DNA from: Bordetella parapertussis | GTDB lineage: Bacteria > Acidobacteriota > Terriglobia > Bryobacterales > Bryobacteraceae | NCBI GenBank assembly: GCA_943328975.2 | Contig: CALQCC020000029.1 | Location: 1-58,763 of the forward strand | Length of the DNA: 58,763 nt | Reading direction: 5' to 3' | Shown: positions 1-8,990 of the stretch, piece by piece | Layout: each line of letters starts with the position of its first letter | Numbering within the stretch: position 1 is the first letter of the stretch | Program-made: the position numbers and the translations under genes | Notes under the pieces: model-generated | What the model saw: the letters and a program-made list of their open reading frames with translations, nothing else | Told to the model about the DNA's origin: nothing | The model's database searches: none

Positions 1-45
1 CTCCGGACAGGTTTTCCTTGACGAACGCGAACACTTACGGCAAAA

Positions 46-2706
46 TCAAACTGCCAGCGTCGCTACGCTCCGTGAACTGTTCGCCTTCGGCCCGGAATGC
101 CGTTCGCGTTCCCTCTGGAATGACTGTTCGCCTTCGCCGGAATCCGCACTTTGCCCCCGATAGCAGTCATAGACCTTCCCTGTAACCTGCTTACATTGAC
201 CGTGCGTCGTGATCTCCAAGTCGATATCTATCGCCGTCTTCAATACAGAGAGCATCTGGGTAGCTTGCGGAACCTTCAGCTCCACAGTCACAACTACTGC
301 GGAACGCGCGGTAAAGGGAGATACGAACTTCTTGTTGCTCACAACAACCCAGAGCTCATCCCCTTTCACGAAGTTGCCCGCTGCGGTCATCGCCGCCAGT
401 GCGGTGCCAGAACCTAACAGGCTCGCCGTCTCGCCTCGGACCCGGTAGAAGAGTGCGGAAACATCAGCAGGAGCCGCGACCGTCGCTGAGAGTTTGAGAC
501 CCGACGTTGCACCCGGGGTGGCCTGGAAGCGAATCGGGACATAGTCGGCAGATAGATCCGGGGAATTCCAATTCCAAACAACTGTTTCCGCAGTCGTACC
601 AGCCAGCAACTTCACTTTCTGCTCGCGATTCTGCAGACCATTCGCATACGCAATTTGCGTCGCGTACACAGAGCCTTCCGCGTTCTCCGCTTTAACAAAG
701 AGGTCCCAGTCCTGACTAATCTTGATATCGGGTCCGCCCAAGATGAGAGGCTGGCGCATTGCCACGCCAGGAAGATCCCCATTCCTTGAAAACTTATAGA
801 TCTTGCCGATCAAGCCCTCGCCGTAAGACTGTTTCGTGAGCCAAGAGAGGAAGTAACTGGCTCCCGCCCCGTGCGCTCGCAACTCTCCCTCATCACCCGT
901 GGTGGCCCAATACTCCAGACCATGCGGCTCGAAGTTTCTGTTGGAGTAAGCCTGGGGCGGGTAGGGCAGCAGACCCAACACCGAAGGTGTGTCCGGACCG
1001 TATTCATCTTCCAGAGAGGTCGCAACCGCTTCGTCCATCCATACCCACTTCGTACCCGCTGCGCCTGGAGCCGTTGGATTCTGCAATGCGTGGGTCACCA
1101 AGTGCGCGGCTTTGAGGCGGAGCGCCATTTTGCCGGGCATACCCGCGTAGTACCAATCATCTTGAAACAGACGGGCATTGAGACGGATGGAAAGACTGGC
1201 ACTGCCGTCCCAAGCGGTATAACTCAAGGCTCCCCCGCAATCGTGGTGACCGGCCACAGACTGATCGATATACAGACTGATCGGTCGGGCTGGGAGCCCG
1301 TAGCCGAGCTTCTGCAGCCTCTGGATGAAGGGTCCGTTCAGGAAGGCGCTCATCTCCGTGGCGGCTACAAATGGGTCCGTATCGAACAGCCCCTTCGTGA
1401 AGTTGACGTTGACATAGGTCCCCTTGATTTCTTCCGACGACCAATCTTCCTTGGCGCTCCCCTGACCCCGCGTGGTAGCCTCAACCGAAACCTGGCTAGA
1501 AGGATTGATAGACGTAGCGGACTTGGCAACAGACGAAGGCACGCCCACGCGAGGCGGCAGCGTCGCAACCATCGTGTTGCCCTGAACTGTGGCGGGAAGT
1601 TCCAGCTTCCCTCCATCCGCAGCCAGTTCGGTGAGAATAATGTACGGCGTCCCAACGCCCGGCGCGTGCAGCAAAGGCACGGTCACAGTGAGCGAAACTG
1701 GAATGGAGCTGGGCAGTCCGTCCAACATGTAGACGTCGCTCAGACGCGCCTTCGCGGGCGCGATTCCAGTGACGGCCTTCGTCAAGGTTACGTTTGCGGG
1801 AACACCGAACGCACCCGACGGTACCGACAAACTAAACCCTTCCCCGCTCACTGTGCCTCCAGAAGGAGATACCGTCGCGGACGTCAGAACGTTCTGTCCA
1901 GACGCGACGGCAAACCTCACGGCTCCCTGTGAGGCTTGCGAGAGGACTTCCACCGTAATGTCGGGCACGCCCGGCGGGCTGTCCACCGGGACCTGAAAAT
2001 TGATTTGATACAGTCCCGCGAATCCGGGCGCGAGTCCGGCAAACGAAACGACGGCCGGCTGCGTGTCCACCTTCACCGTGACCTTATCCACCACCAAATT
2101 CAGAGGACGCCCAGGGGTCCCATCGCCAGCCATCTGGCCTGATGCCAATGCCGGAGAAACCGCACCCAGTCCAGTCAAGAACATGGTCAACACTTCGCCC
2201 GCAGCAGCAGGCTGGCTAGGGGAGACCAACGAATAGTCCGTCGGATGCACCAGAATCGCGTCACCACGTCCCGTCATCGTCGTGGTCAGCAAACGCGGCG
2301 AACGGGCGATCAGTGCGACCGTCTCACTATTGCTCTGCCCTTGCGAAGTGTTGACGCGCACGCGCACCGAAGAAGACGTGACCTCATACGGCATCACCGC
2401 GTTGATCTGCCCGGGGGACACAAAGAACAGCGGCGCCTTCAGTGTGCGGGCGCCATCGATCACATCGACGGACGTGCCGACCAGCGACGTGGGCAACGGG
2501 AATCCCCCGGCCTGGGAAAGGGACGGCGCGAGGTTAGAACCAAAGATCGAAAACAATATGCCAGGAGAAAACATCGGCGTGAAATCGGCTCCGTTGCCGA
2601 TGCCTCCCGTGGCGATCACGGGCGCCGCGGCAAACACGTTTGCTGTCGCGCTCAACCCCAGAAGTACCGTCAGTGCCGCTTTTTGGAGAAACAATTCGAC
2701 TCGCAT
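46..2706 (-). CDS. Large secreted protein: Solibacter-type domain plus zincin-like domain
   Basis: 886 residues with a signal peptide (about 1-27, ending ANVFAAA). Residues about 30-265 resemble the Solibacter-type extracellular domain (TIGR03437-like): FSPGILFSIFGSNLA, then SPGQINAVMPYEV, then GLYQINFQVP. A beta-rich segment follows (about 275-345). Residues about 430-680 look like a zincin-type peptidase: HLVTH at 535-539 and WMDEA at 556-560 sit where a gluzincin has HExxH and its third ligand, but the catalytic Glu is Leu. I therefore infer a non-catalytic or decayed peptidase fold. The last 30 or so residues (ending SSRSVATLAV) are read from a short direct repeat and may not be native. 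The start is the ATG that gives the signal peptide. The substrate or partner is unknown. Confidence 0.8.
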   Translation of the reverse strand: MRVELFLQKAALTVLLGLSATANVFAAAPVIATGGIGNGADFTPMFSPGILFSIFGSNLAPSLSQAGGFPLPTSLVGTSVDVIDGARTLKAPLFFVSPGQINAVMPYEVTSSSVRVRVNTSQGQSNSETVALIARSPRLLTTTMTGRGDAILVHPTDYSLVSPSQPAAAGEVLTMFLTGLGAVSPALASGQMAGDGTPGRPLNLVVDKVTVKVDTQPAVVSFAGLAPGFAGLYQINFQVPVDSPPGVPDITVEVLSQASQGAVRFAVASGQNVLTSATVSPSGGTVSGEGFSLSVPSGAFGVPANVTLTKAVTGIAPAKARLSDVYMLDGLPSSIPVSLTVTVPLLHAPGVGTPYIILTELAADGGKLELPATVQGNTMVATLPPRVGVPSSVAKSATSINPSSQVSVEATTRGQGSAKEDWSSEEIKGTYVNVNFTKGLFDTDPFVAATEMSAFLNGPFIQRLQKLGYGLPARPISLYIDQSVAGHHDCGGALSYTAWDGSASLSIRLNARLFQDDWYYAGMPGKMALRLKAAHLVTHALQNPTAPGAAGTKWVWMDEAVATSLEDEYGPDTPSVLGLLPYPPQAYSNRNFEPHGLEYWATTGDEGELRAHGAGASYFLSWLTKQSYGEGLIGKIYKFSRNGDLPGVAMRQPLILGGPDIKISQDWDLFVKAENAEGSVYATQIAYANGLQNREQKVKLLAGTTAETVVWNWNSPDLSADYVPIRFQATPGATSGLKLSATVAAPADVSALFYRVRGETASLLGSGTALAAMTAAGNFVKGDELWVVVSNKKFVSPFTARSAVVVTVELKVPQATQMLSVLKTAIDIDLEITTHGQCKQVTGKVYDCYRGQSADSGEGEQSFQRERERHSGPKANSSRSVATLAV
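76..147. repeat. Short direct repeat at the 3' end of the first gene
   Basis: Two copies of ctgttcgccttcg followed by ccggaat lie at about 76-102 and 123-147, separated by about 20 bases. They overlap the 3' end of the 886-residue reading frame, so its C-terminal tail is repeat-derived. This could be an intergenic repeat of REP type; the family is not recognised. Confidence 0.4.
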
Positions 2707-2828
2707 TGCTACCCAAGCCGATGCACGTCCGGTGCCAGGAGTTCGGGAGGCAAACGTGAGGCGAATTCAACCCTTTCCAGTTATCGAGGGCGCGCAATTG
2801 CGCAACGAGTTGGCGAAATCACCCAACT

Positions 2829-3125
2829 CTACCGGATCTCCCATTTGCCGGTGATCTCCGAAACCACGTCATCGGGACTAGTCGTGTACACCCAGAACGT
2901 CTGCACCGCATTCGTCCCGCGCACCTGCATCTTCAAACAACCAGTGGCGGGCGTGAACTTCAAATGCTCGGGTCCAGGGCGGATGGGCGTGATGACGCCG
3001 AGGGCGATCTTGGTAACGAGCAAACAATCGCGGGCGGCTTGTACTGCGGGGATGGCGCTGGGAATAACAGTGGAGTGGCGGCCGTTGAACTTGGGTCCTT
3101 TGAGTAGTCCGCGGGCGTGGGTCAC
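2829..3125 (-). CDS. Small conserved protein, DUF2103-like
   Basis: 98 residues, no signal peptide. The pattern HSTVIP near the N-terminus, a central KIALGVITPIRPG and a C-terminal VQTFWVYTTS resemble the small putative metal-binding DUF2103 family, recalled from memory only. It lies upstream of the first gene on the same strand, separated by about 120 bases, and downstream of a TonB receptor. The function is unknown. Confidence 0.6.
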   Translation of the reverse strand: MTHARGLLKGPKFNGRHSTVIPSAIPAVQAARDCLLVTKIALGVITPIRPGPEHLKFTPATGCLKMQVRGTNAVQTFWVYTTSPDDVVSEITGKWEIR

Positions 3126-3174
3126 GTTTTAATTTTAACGTTTGCCCGCGGAGCTACTCCAGGGATTCTTAAAA

Positions 3175-6156
3175 CTAGAACACCAATCGGAAGCCCATCT
3201 GCGCTTGGCGCGGACCGCCGAAGCGATCCGTACCCGGAGCAAAGGTGGGCACCACCGCAGTGTTATTCGCAAACGGCAGTCCCGTGCGAGCATTGATCGT
3301 CGCCGTCGGAACTCCGAACGTCGTTTCTCCGTCACCGTTGAAGCCCTTATTGCTGGAACGGGTCAGGTTGAAGCCTTCGATGGAAAAGTCCAGACGGACC
3401 GTATCGTTGAAGCGGAACTGCTTAAGCAGGCGCATATCCCAGTCAAAGAAACCGGGCTGCCGGAACGCGTCGCGTGCGGCAACTTGGCCGTTGATCACAG
3501 GGCGATCATTGACCGTATTACCGTCGTTCTGCACGTCCGCGCCGATCACCGGCTTCACCGGAACGCCGGTGTGGGCGAAGAGCAAAGTGCTGATCGTGAA
3601 GCCGTGCCCCAGATCGTACAAGCCGTTGAGGTTGCCGCTATGACGCATATCGCTCTTGGCGTACGCGGCATCGCGCTTCAGATTGTACGTATCGTAGGCG
3701 TTCTGGCGGTTGAAATCGCGCTCGTTCGTATCGTCATCGCGATTGGTGGAGTAGGTGTAATTGAAGGTGAACTGCAGGCGCTTGTTCATCTGGCGCTGGA
3801 TGGTGACAGCCAAACCGTTATAGGTAGAGTGAGCCACTGAGGCGTTGAAGTTCATCGCCCCCAACGTTGCATCCGGACGGGCCACCTTCGCCGCGACCGT
3901 CGCTCCGCTGGCATCGGAGAAGATGGGTAGGCCAGTGGCGGCGTTGTAACCCGAGGCGTTCACCAAGCGGCCGAATGAATCGAGTGTCGGGTAAACAGCC
4001 AAGCCATTGGGCATCGTCACGGTCGGATAGAGGTTCCGGTCCACACGACGCTGCAAGTTCCAAGTGGCGTTGCGAGTGAAGCTCACCGTCACTTTGGTGT
4101 TGCGGTCCAACCGCTGTTCCAGAGCCACGGCAACTTGACCGGAGCGCGGATTGCGGAAATCCTGATCGAACGCGTAGAGCGCATTGATCGGCGTCTTCAC
4201 CCCGGGAGCCAGACTGCTGAGCTTCTCGGGAACCGTGAGCGACTGGAGAATCGTCGGATCGGTGTTGCTGTCCAGCACCAGCGTGTTCAATCCGTTATCG
4301 GTAAAGACACGCTGCATAAGGTACGCTGGGGTCCGCGAATCGAAGATGCCGCCGGAAACCCGGACCACCGTGGTGTCCTTGCCGCCGACGTTCCACACCA
4401 TGCCCAAGCGAGGTTGCCACATCTTGAGATCGTGCGGGATGCGGCCCGTAATCACCGGATACTTTGGATTCGGAGTAGTGGGTTGCGGGTTCACCTGGAA
4501 GTCCCAGCGGAAACCAGCAGTCAGGGTCAGATCGCGATTGATCTTGATGTTGTCGTTGATGAAGCCGCCGAAATCTTTCTGCGTGCCCACGTACAGGCCT
4601 TGCGTACCATTCGCAGCGATCGATTGCTGATAGCGCGAGATCTTCGTTTTGTCTCCCGCCACCGCAGCAAGGTAGTTCGCCAACGTGGTGAAGGTATAGA
4701 CGCCGCCGTAGTTCGTTTCACGCTGCTGACGCTGCGGGTTGATGTTGAGATCGACACCCATCTTGATGGTGTGCGCGCCGCGGTTCCAAGTGAGGTTATC
4801 GATAAATTCGTGCCGGGTCGCTTCGTAAATGAAGGTGCCGCTGCTGTTGCCGCCCAGCGTTCCGAAGTCGTTGATGGTGACCTGCGCCAAGGTGCTGTTC
4901 GGGCGCTGAAGGCGATTGTCATACGCATACTGCCAGCGCATTTCATTGACCATCGCCGGAGAAATCAAGGTTGTTAATGACGCCTTTACGCCTTGGCTCG
5001 CGCGGTCCAGATAGGTGTTGTTGGTGGACGCCGCGGTGGTCTGCCCGCTAACGCCGCCGAAGTTCAATCCCGATTGCGCTGCGTAGGTGTACTGCAGATT
5101 GAAAATATTCCTATCGTTGAAGTGGTAGTCGGTGCGGCCGAAAGCAACCAACGGATTATTCTTCTGCGTGTACGTTCCCTGCTGATCGAGGATGCTCTGC
5201 GGGACAACCACATTCCCAGTGGGCGGATTAAATTTCACTGTGTACGGAATCGTGACGATATTCTTCTCGACGGCCGCGAAGTAAAACAGCTTGTCGCGGC
5301 GGATCGCTCCACCCAGCGACGCGCCCAACTGGTGCTGCGCGTTGCTGCTGCTGTCATTGCCGAATGCGTCCGGCGAGGTCAGCTTGCCGTTGCGATTGGC
5401 GTAGAAGCCTTCGCCGTGGGTTTGGTTGCCGCCTGACTTGGTGACTACGTTCACATACCCCGCGTTGGTCCGGCCGACTTCGGCAGAAACACCGCTAGCG
5501 ACCACTTGGAACTCACGCACCGCGAGCTGCGGGAAGAAGTACGCGGATTCGTTGGGTCCGCCACCGCGCGAGCCGCCCTGCAGCGAATCGTTAAAGTCCA
5601 TGCCGTCGACGGAAATGTTGGCGTTAATCGAGCGCTGCCCGTTGATGACCAAACCGTAGCGGTTGCCTTCCTGCGTAACGCCCGGCGTGAGCTGAGCGAA
5701 TTCCTGAAAGTTACGGCCGCGAATCGGCAGGTCGCGGATCGCTCGCGAGTTGATGACGACACTGTTGTGCGTGTCTTCGACGTTCACTATGTTGTAGTTT
5801 TCCAGAACAACAATCTGGGTACTCGCCATGGAGAGTGTGAGTCCAAGGTTCACCGATCTGGTCTCGCCCACCGGCAGTTCGATAGCCGCGATGCGCGCCG
5901 TGGCGAAGCCGGACGCCTCGGCCAGCAGCTCAAAGGTGCCCACCGGCAGCGCGGATGCTACGTAGTGGCCTGCGTCGTCGGTGTTGATCTTGCGGGTCTG
6001 CCCCGTGTCCGCAACCCGCAGCGTGATGCTGGCGTTCGGAATCGCGTTGCCCGTGGGGTCCGTTACGTAGCCTTCGATGCTGCCTTGCCCGGCTTGCCCG
6101 AAAAGTCCAGTAATCAAAAGCGTAGACAGACAGATCCCATAGAGGATGGTTTTCAT
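3175..6156 (-). CDS. TonB-dependent receptor, Oar-like, with carboxypeptidase-regulatory domain
   Basis: 993 residues. The signal peptide runs to about residue 20. A carboxypeptidase-regulatory-like Ig domain follows (about 25-110, QGSIEGYVTDPTGNAIPNAS), then a plug domain (about 120-235, with RDLPIRGRNFQEFAQLTPGV and INGQRSINANISVDGMDFND), then a beta-barrel ending in an aromatic C-terminus (MGFRLVF). This architecture is the common acidobacterial Oar-like outer-membrane receptor. A good ribosome site (gggag, 6 bases before ATG) supports the start. The ligand cannot be told from sequence. The next gene upstream is a second, shorter receptor on the same strand, 76 bases away, so the two may be co-transcribed. 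Confidence 0.93.
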   Translation of the reverse strand: MKTILYGICLSTLLITGLFGQAGQGSIEGYVTDPTGNAIPNASITLRVADTGQTRKINTDDAGHYVASALPVGTFELLAEASGFATARIAAIELPVGETRSVNLGLTLSMASTQIVVLENYNIVNVEDTHNSVVINSRAIRDLPIRGRNFQEFAQLTPGVTQEGNRYGLVINGQRSINANISVDGMDFNDSLQGGSRGGGPNESAYFFPQLAVREFQVVASGVSAEVGRTNAGYVNVVTKSGGNQTHGEGFYANRNGKLTSPDAFGNDSSSNAQHQLGASLGGAIRRDKLFYFAAVEKNIVTIPYTVKFNPPTGNVVVPQSILDQQGTYTQKNNPLVAFGRTDYHFNDRNIFNLQYTYAAQSGLNFGGVSGQTTAASTNNTYLDRASQGVKASLTTLISPAMVNEMRWQYAYDNRLQRPNSTLAQVTINDFGTLGGNSSGTFIYEATRHEFIDNLTWNRGAHTIKMGVDLNINPQRQQRETNYGGVYTFTTLANYLAAVAGDKTKISRYQQSIAANGTQGLYVGTQKDFGGFINDNIKINRDLTLTAGFRWDFQVNPQPTTPNPKYPVITGRIPHDLKMWQPRLGMVWNVGGKDTTVVRVSGGIFDSRTPAYLMQRVFTDNGLNTLVLDSNTDPTILQSLTVPEKLSSLAPGVKTPINALYAFDQDFRNPRSGQVAVALEQRLDRNTKVTVSFTRNATWNLQRRVDRNLYPTVTMPNGLAVYPTLDSFGRLVNASGYNAATGLPIFSDASGATVAAKVARPDATLGAMNFNASVAHSTYNGLAVTIQRQMNKRLQFTFNYTYSTNRDDDTNERDFNRQNAYDTYNLKRDAAYAKSDMRHSGNLNGLYDLGHGFTISTLLFAHTGVPVKPVIGADVQNDGNTVNDRPVINGQVAARDAFRQPGFFDWDMRLLKQFRFNDTVRLDFSIEGFNLTRSSNKGFNGDGETTFGVPTATINARTGLPFANNTAVVPTFAPGTDRFGGPRQAQMGFRLVF

Positions 6157-6232
6157 TCTTGCTCCCTTAGCGTTGGTAATGGCCCAACGTTATCAGGGGA
6201 GTGTTACAACCACTTCTCAATTGGGCGACGGT

Positions 6233-8596
6233 TCAAAAAAGCCAGCGCAGCCTAGCCCCAAGCGTTCGGGGAGCCACCAATCGTGTCCCCACAAAGATGG
6301 ATTGAAAGTTATACAGCGCCGCCGTATTGAAGACGTTGCCCACGTTAGCGCTGACTTCCCAGCGAGGTTTCTCCGGCGGCGTATAACCGAAAACTAAATC
6401 CGTAATGGTGCGGGGACGAACGCGTGCCGTCGGCCCAACGAGATTCACATAGGGGAGCAGATCCGCGAAGTCAGGATCACCGGCAACCTGCACGGGATCC
6501 GATGGATTCGCAACCAGCCCGCTGTCATAACGAACCGTGGGCGCGACCCACCAGCCACTCGTGTGATTGTATTGAGCCGAGATGTGAAGGCTCAGGAATT
6601 GATCGTGATCGATGACGAACGGTCCCTGGCTGAGAGCGTCAACCGCTTCGTTCCCCAAGAACAAACCTCCCGTGAAGGGCGGCGTCGAGATCGATCGCGA
6701 ATGAGTCGCGGAAAGATTGGCCGAGAAGCCGCGAATCGGCAGCAGCGTGAGGCGAGCCTCGGCTCCGTTCACGCGAATGCTCTTGAGCGTGATGGGAAAG
6801 ATCACGCCCGTATTGAGGAAGTTATTGTTGTCTTGTTGGTCCACGGCATTCTTGTGATAGAACGCCCCGTTGAAACTGAGGTGCGCACCCAGAGCTTGCT
6901 GCAATCCCAGCTCGAACACGTTCTGCCGCTCCGGCCGGATCTGCGCGGGAGCGCTGCCGAGGGCTCGCTGAACCGAGGGCGGCGCAAGACGAGCAGCCTC
7001 AGTGGAGGCAGACAGCAGCAGGTTTTCATTCGGTGGAGTTTGGAAGGTGCGATTGTACGAAGCTCGCAGCACGGTATTCGTTTCGCGAATGGAATAAGCA
7101 GCCCCGATGCGCGGCTGCCACTGGCTCGCATTGACCAGGAAGCGGTATTGATCGTAAGGCAGGCCAAGCGCCAGCGTCAGCCGTCCCAGCCGCACATTGT
7201 CTTGCACGAACCCTCCACCAAGATGGCCCGTAGCTTTACTGGAGAACTCAAATAGGCGTCCGCCTCGGCTCAAGTCATGCGCCAGTAGGTTAGGATTCGC
7301 GGGATCGGACACACTCGGATTCGTGATGCCGAACGTGAAGTGTTCGCTCACCGGATAGCGCTGATAGTCTCCCCCGGTCCGCAGGTTGTGGCGCGACGAA
7401 ATGTAGTTCGCATGCAGACCGAGGTTGATCGTCGTGAGATGCCGATCCTGGCTCGCGGTAACCGGCCTATCTCCGGCACTGGGACTGAGTTGCGCGAGCG
7501 CCGTCCGATACGACGCATTCGCATCCAGCGTCGCGTGCGGACTCAGCGACCGCACCCACCCGAGCGTGAGCGATACATCTCCGAGGCGTTGACGCTGATC
7601 TTGCCCCGCCGCTTGCTGGGAACGCAAGTTCGCCAGCTGGAACGAAGACCGGCCCGTCATCGCAGTAAGGCGGAACGTATCGCGTGGCGACGCCTGATAG
7701 TCGATGCGCGTGAACCCGCGTTCCGAGTTGCCCCCATTGTGCAGGTTATCCCGCGAAACCTGGTCCAGAAACCGGTTCGACTTCATCGTCGTCGTGGACG
7801 CGCTGTAACCCCAGCGGCCACGTTCGCCCGCGACCTGTGTAGTCTGGCTGAGCAAGTCAAACTGTGCGGCCTCAACCGTGGAGCTGCCCATCAAACGCCG
7901 CCCGGAGCCGAGCCCGGAACGCGTCGTGATGTTCGCCACCGCTCCCGTCTTCCCAAAGTATTCGGCGGAAATATTCCCCGTGAACAACTCGACCGTTTGC
8001 GCCACCGATGGATCCAGCGTGTTAGCGAAGGCTCCGTTAAGTTGGTCCGAGATGGGCATGCCATCCACCACGAACGTCATCTGGTTGTGCGCCCCGCGCG
8101 GATGAATCGCCCCGTTGGCATTCTTCGCAAAGCCGGGGAAACGAACCAGCACCGCTTCCAGACCACGAGCCCCCGCGCCCGTCGGGAGCCGATCGATGTC
8201 CTTCTGATTGATTTGCGCGTACGTGCCGGAAGACTCGGGATCGATCAGCCTCGGAGCGTCCGCAGCGACAGTGACGGACGTACGCGTACCCGCGATTGCG
8301 AGGGCAATCGTCAGGTCCACCGGAACGTTGGAGCGCAGCGGAATAACTTCGACGTGCGACTCAAAGCCAACCTGGACAGCCTGGATCGAGTAAGCCGCCA
8401 GCGGGAGATTCACGAACGCGAACGCGCCGGCATCCGAAGACTGCGTGTCAACCCTGAATCCAGCGGCCGTATTTTCAAGCGTAAGCCGCGCCCCCACAAT
8501 CGCCGCCCCCGTCGAATCCACAACGTGGCCGCGCAGCGAAGCCGTCGACTGAGCCATGGCGCAGCAAGTAACTATAGATAGCATCCACAACTTCAT
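6233..8596 (-). CDS. TonB-dependent receptor with carboxypeptidase-regulatory domain
   Basis: 787 residues. The signal peptide (MKLWMLSIVTCCAMAQ) is followed by a carboxypeptidase-regulatory-like domain (about 17-105), a plug (GAHNQMTFVVDGMPISDQLNG near 170, then a segment containing NISAEYFGKTGAVANITTR) and a barrel with typical TonB-receptor strands ending RLRWLF. It is shorter than the neighbouring 993-residue receptor and not a close copy of it. The predicted site is the outer membrane. The ligand is unknown. Confidence 0.9.
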   Translation of the reverse strand: MKLWMLSIVTCCAMAQSTASLRGHVVDSTGAAIVGARLTLENTAAGFRVDTQSSDAGAFAFVNLPLAAYSIQAVQVGFESHVEVIPLRSNVPVDLTIALAIAGTRTSVTVAADAPRLIDPESSGTYAQINQKDIDRLPTGAGARGLEAVLVRFPGFAKNANGAIHPRGAHNQMTFVVDGMPISDQLNGAFANTLDPSVAQTVELFTGNISAEYFGKTGAVANITTRSGLGSGRRLMGSSTVEAAQFDLLSQTTQVAGERGRWGYSASTTTMKSNRFLDQVSRDNLHNGGNSERGFTRIDYQASPRDTFRLTAMTGRSSFQLANLRSQQAAGQDQRQRLGDVSLTLGWVRSLSPHATLDANASYRTALAQLSPSAGDRPVTASQDRHLTTINLGLHANYISSRHNLRTGGDYQRYPVSEHFTFGITNPSVSDPANPNLLAHDLSRGGRLFEFSSKATGHLGGGFVQDNVRLGRLTLALGLPYDQYRFLVNASQWQPRIGAAYSIRETNTVLRASYNRTFQTPPNENLLLSASTEAARLAPPSVQRALGSAPAQIRPERQNVFELGLQQALGAHLSFNGAFYHKNAVDQQDNNNFLNTGVIFPITLKSIRVNGAEARLTLLPIRGFSANLSATHSRSISTPPFTGGLFLGNEAVDALSQGPFVIDHDQFLSLHISAQYNHTSGWWVAPTVRYDSGLVANPSDPVQVAGDPDFADLLPYVNLVGPTARVRPRTITDLVFGYTPPEKPRWEVSANVGNVFNTAALYNFQSIFVGTRLVAPRTLGARLRWLF

Positions 8597-8647
8597 ATAG
8601 ACTTCTACAGGATACTAAACTATAGTTAACTTGCGCCCAGCCCCGGC

Positions 8648-8968
8648 TTACTTGGGCGGCGGCGCCAGGATCGCCATCACCACCAATCGCCCCGGACCCG
8701 GATTCTTCACCGAATGCGGCACCCCGTCCGCCGCGAATGCCACCCCACCAGCAGCCAGCGTTTCCTGCACCTCGCCAATCTGCACGACCGCCGTCCCCTC
8801 CATCACGACATAGAGTTTTTCCTGCCCCGCGTGGCAGTGGAGCGCGTGCTCCTGCCCCGGCTCGAAACAGTTGAGCCCGGCGAACATCTGCGCGCCTTTC
8901 ACGATCGTAGTCTTGCCCATTTTCGTATCCGAAAACTGAGCCGTGGATGCGGCGTTAGAGAGAATCAT
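8648..8968 (-). CDS. Small cupin-domain protein
   Basis: 106 residues forming a single cupin barrel: CFEPGQEHALHCHAGQEKLY carries the first metal-binding motif (GQEHALHCHxxxxKLYVVMEG), and GGVAFAADGVPHSVKNPG is the second. It ends in PPPK. There is no signal peptide, so it is cytoplasmic. It is divergent from the MFS gene with only 22 bases between start codons. The substrate is not predictable. Confidence 0.85.
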   Translation of the reverse strand: MILSNAASTAQFSDTKMGKTTIVKGAQMFAGLNCFEPGQEHALHCHAGQEKLYVVMEGTAVVQIGEVQETLAAGGVAFAADGVPHSVKNPGPGRLVVMAILAPPPK

Positions 8969-8980
8969 GTCACCATGATT
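8963..8980. promoter_or_regulatory. Perfect inverted repeat between divergent cupin and MFS genes
   Basis: AATCATG-tcac-CATGATT is a perfect 7-base inverted repeat with a 4-base spacer. It covers the cupin start codon and sits 11 bases before the MFS start codon. Its position in such a short divergent gap suggests an operator, but a small palindrome like this can also arise by chance. Confidence 0.3.
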
Positions 8981-8990
8981 TTATCCCCTC

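Noticed and set aside
871-1932. Long plus-strand frame (353 residues) opposite the first gene
   Set aside because: Arg-rich, no family motifs, and wholly antisense to a gene with signal peptide and recognised domains; a codon-bias shadow.
7340-8581. 413-residue plus-strand frame opposite the second TonB receptor
   Set aside because: Arg-rich composition and no motifs; shadow of the receptor gene.
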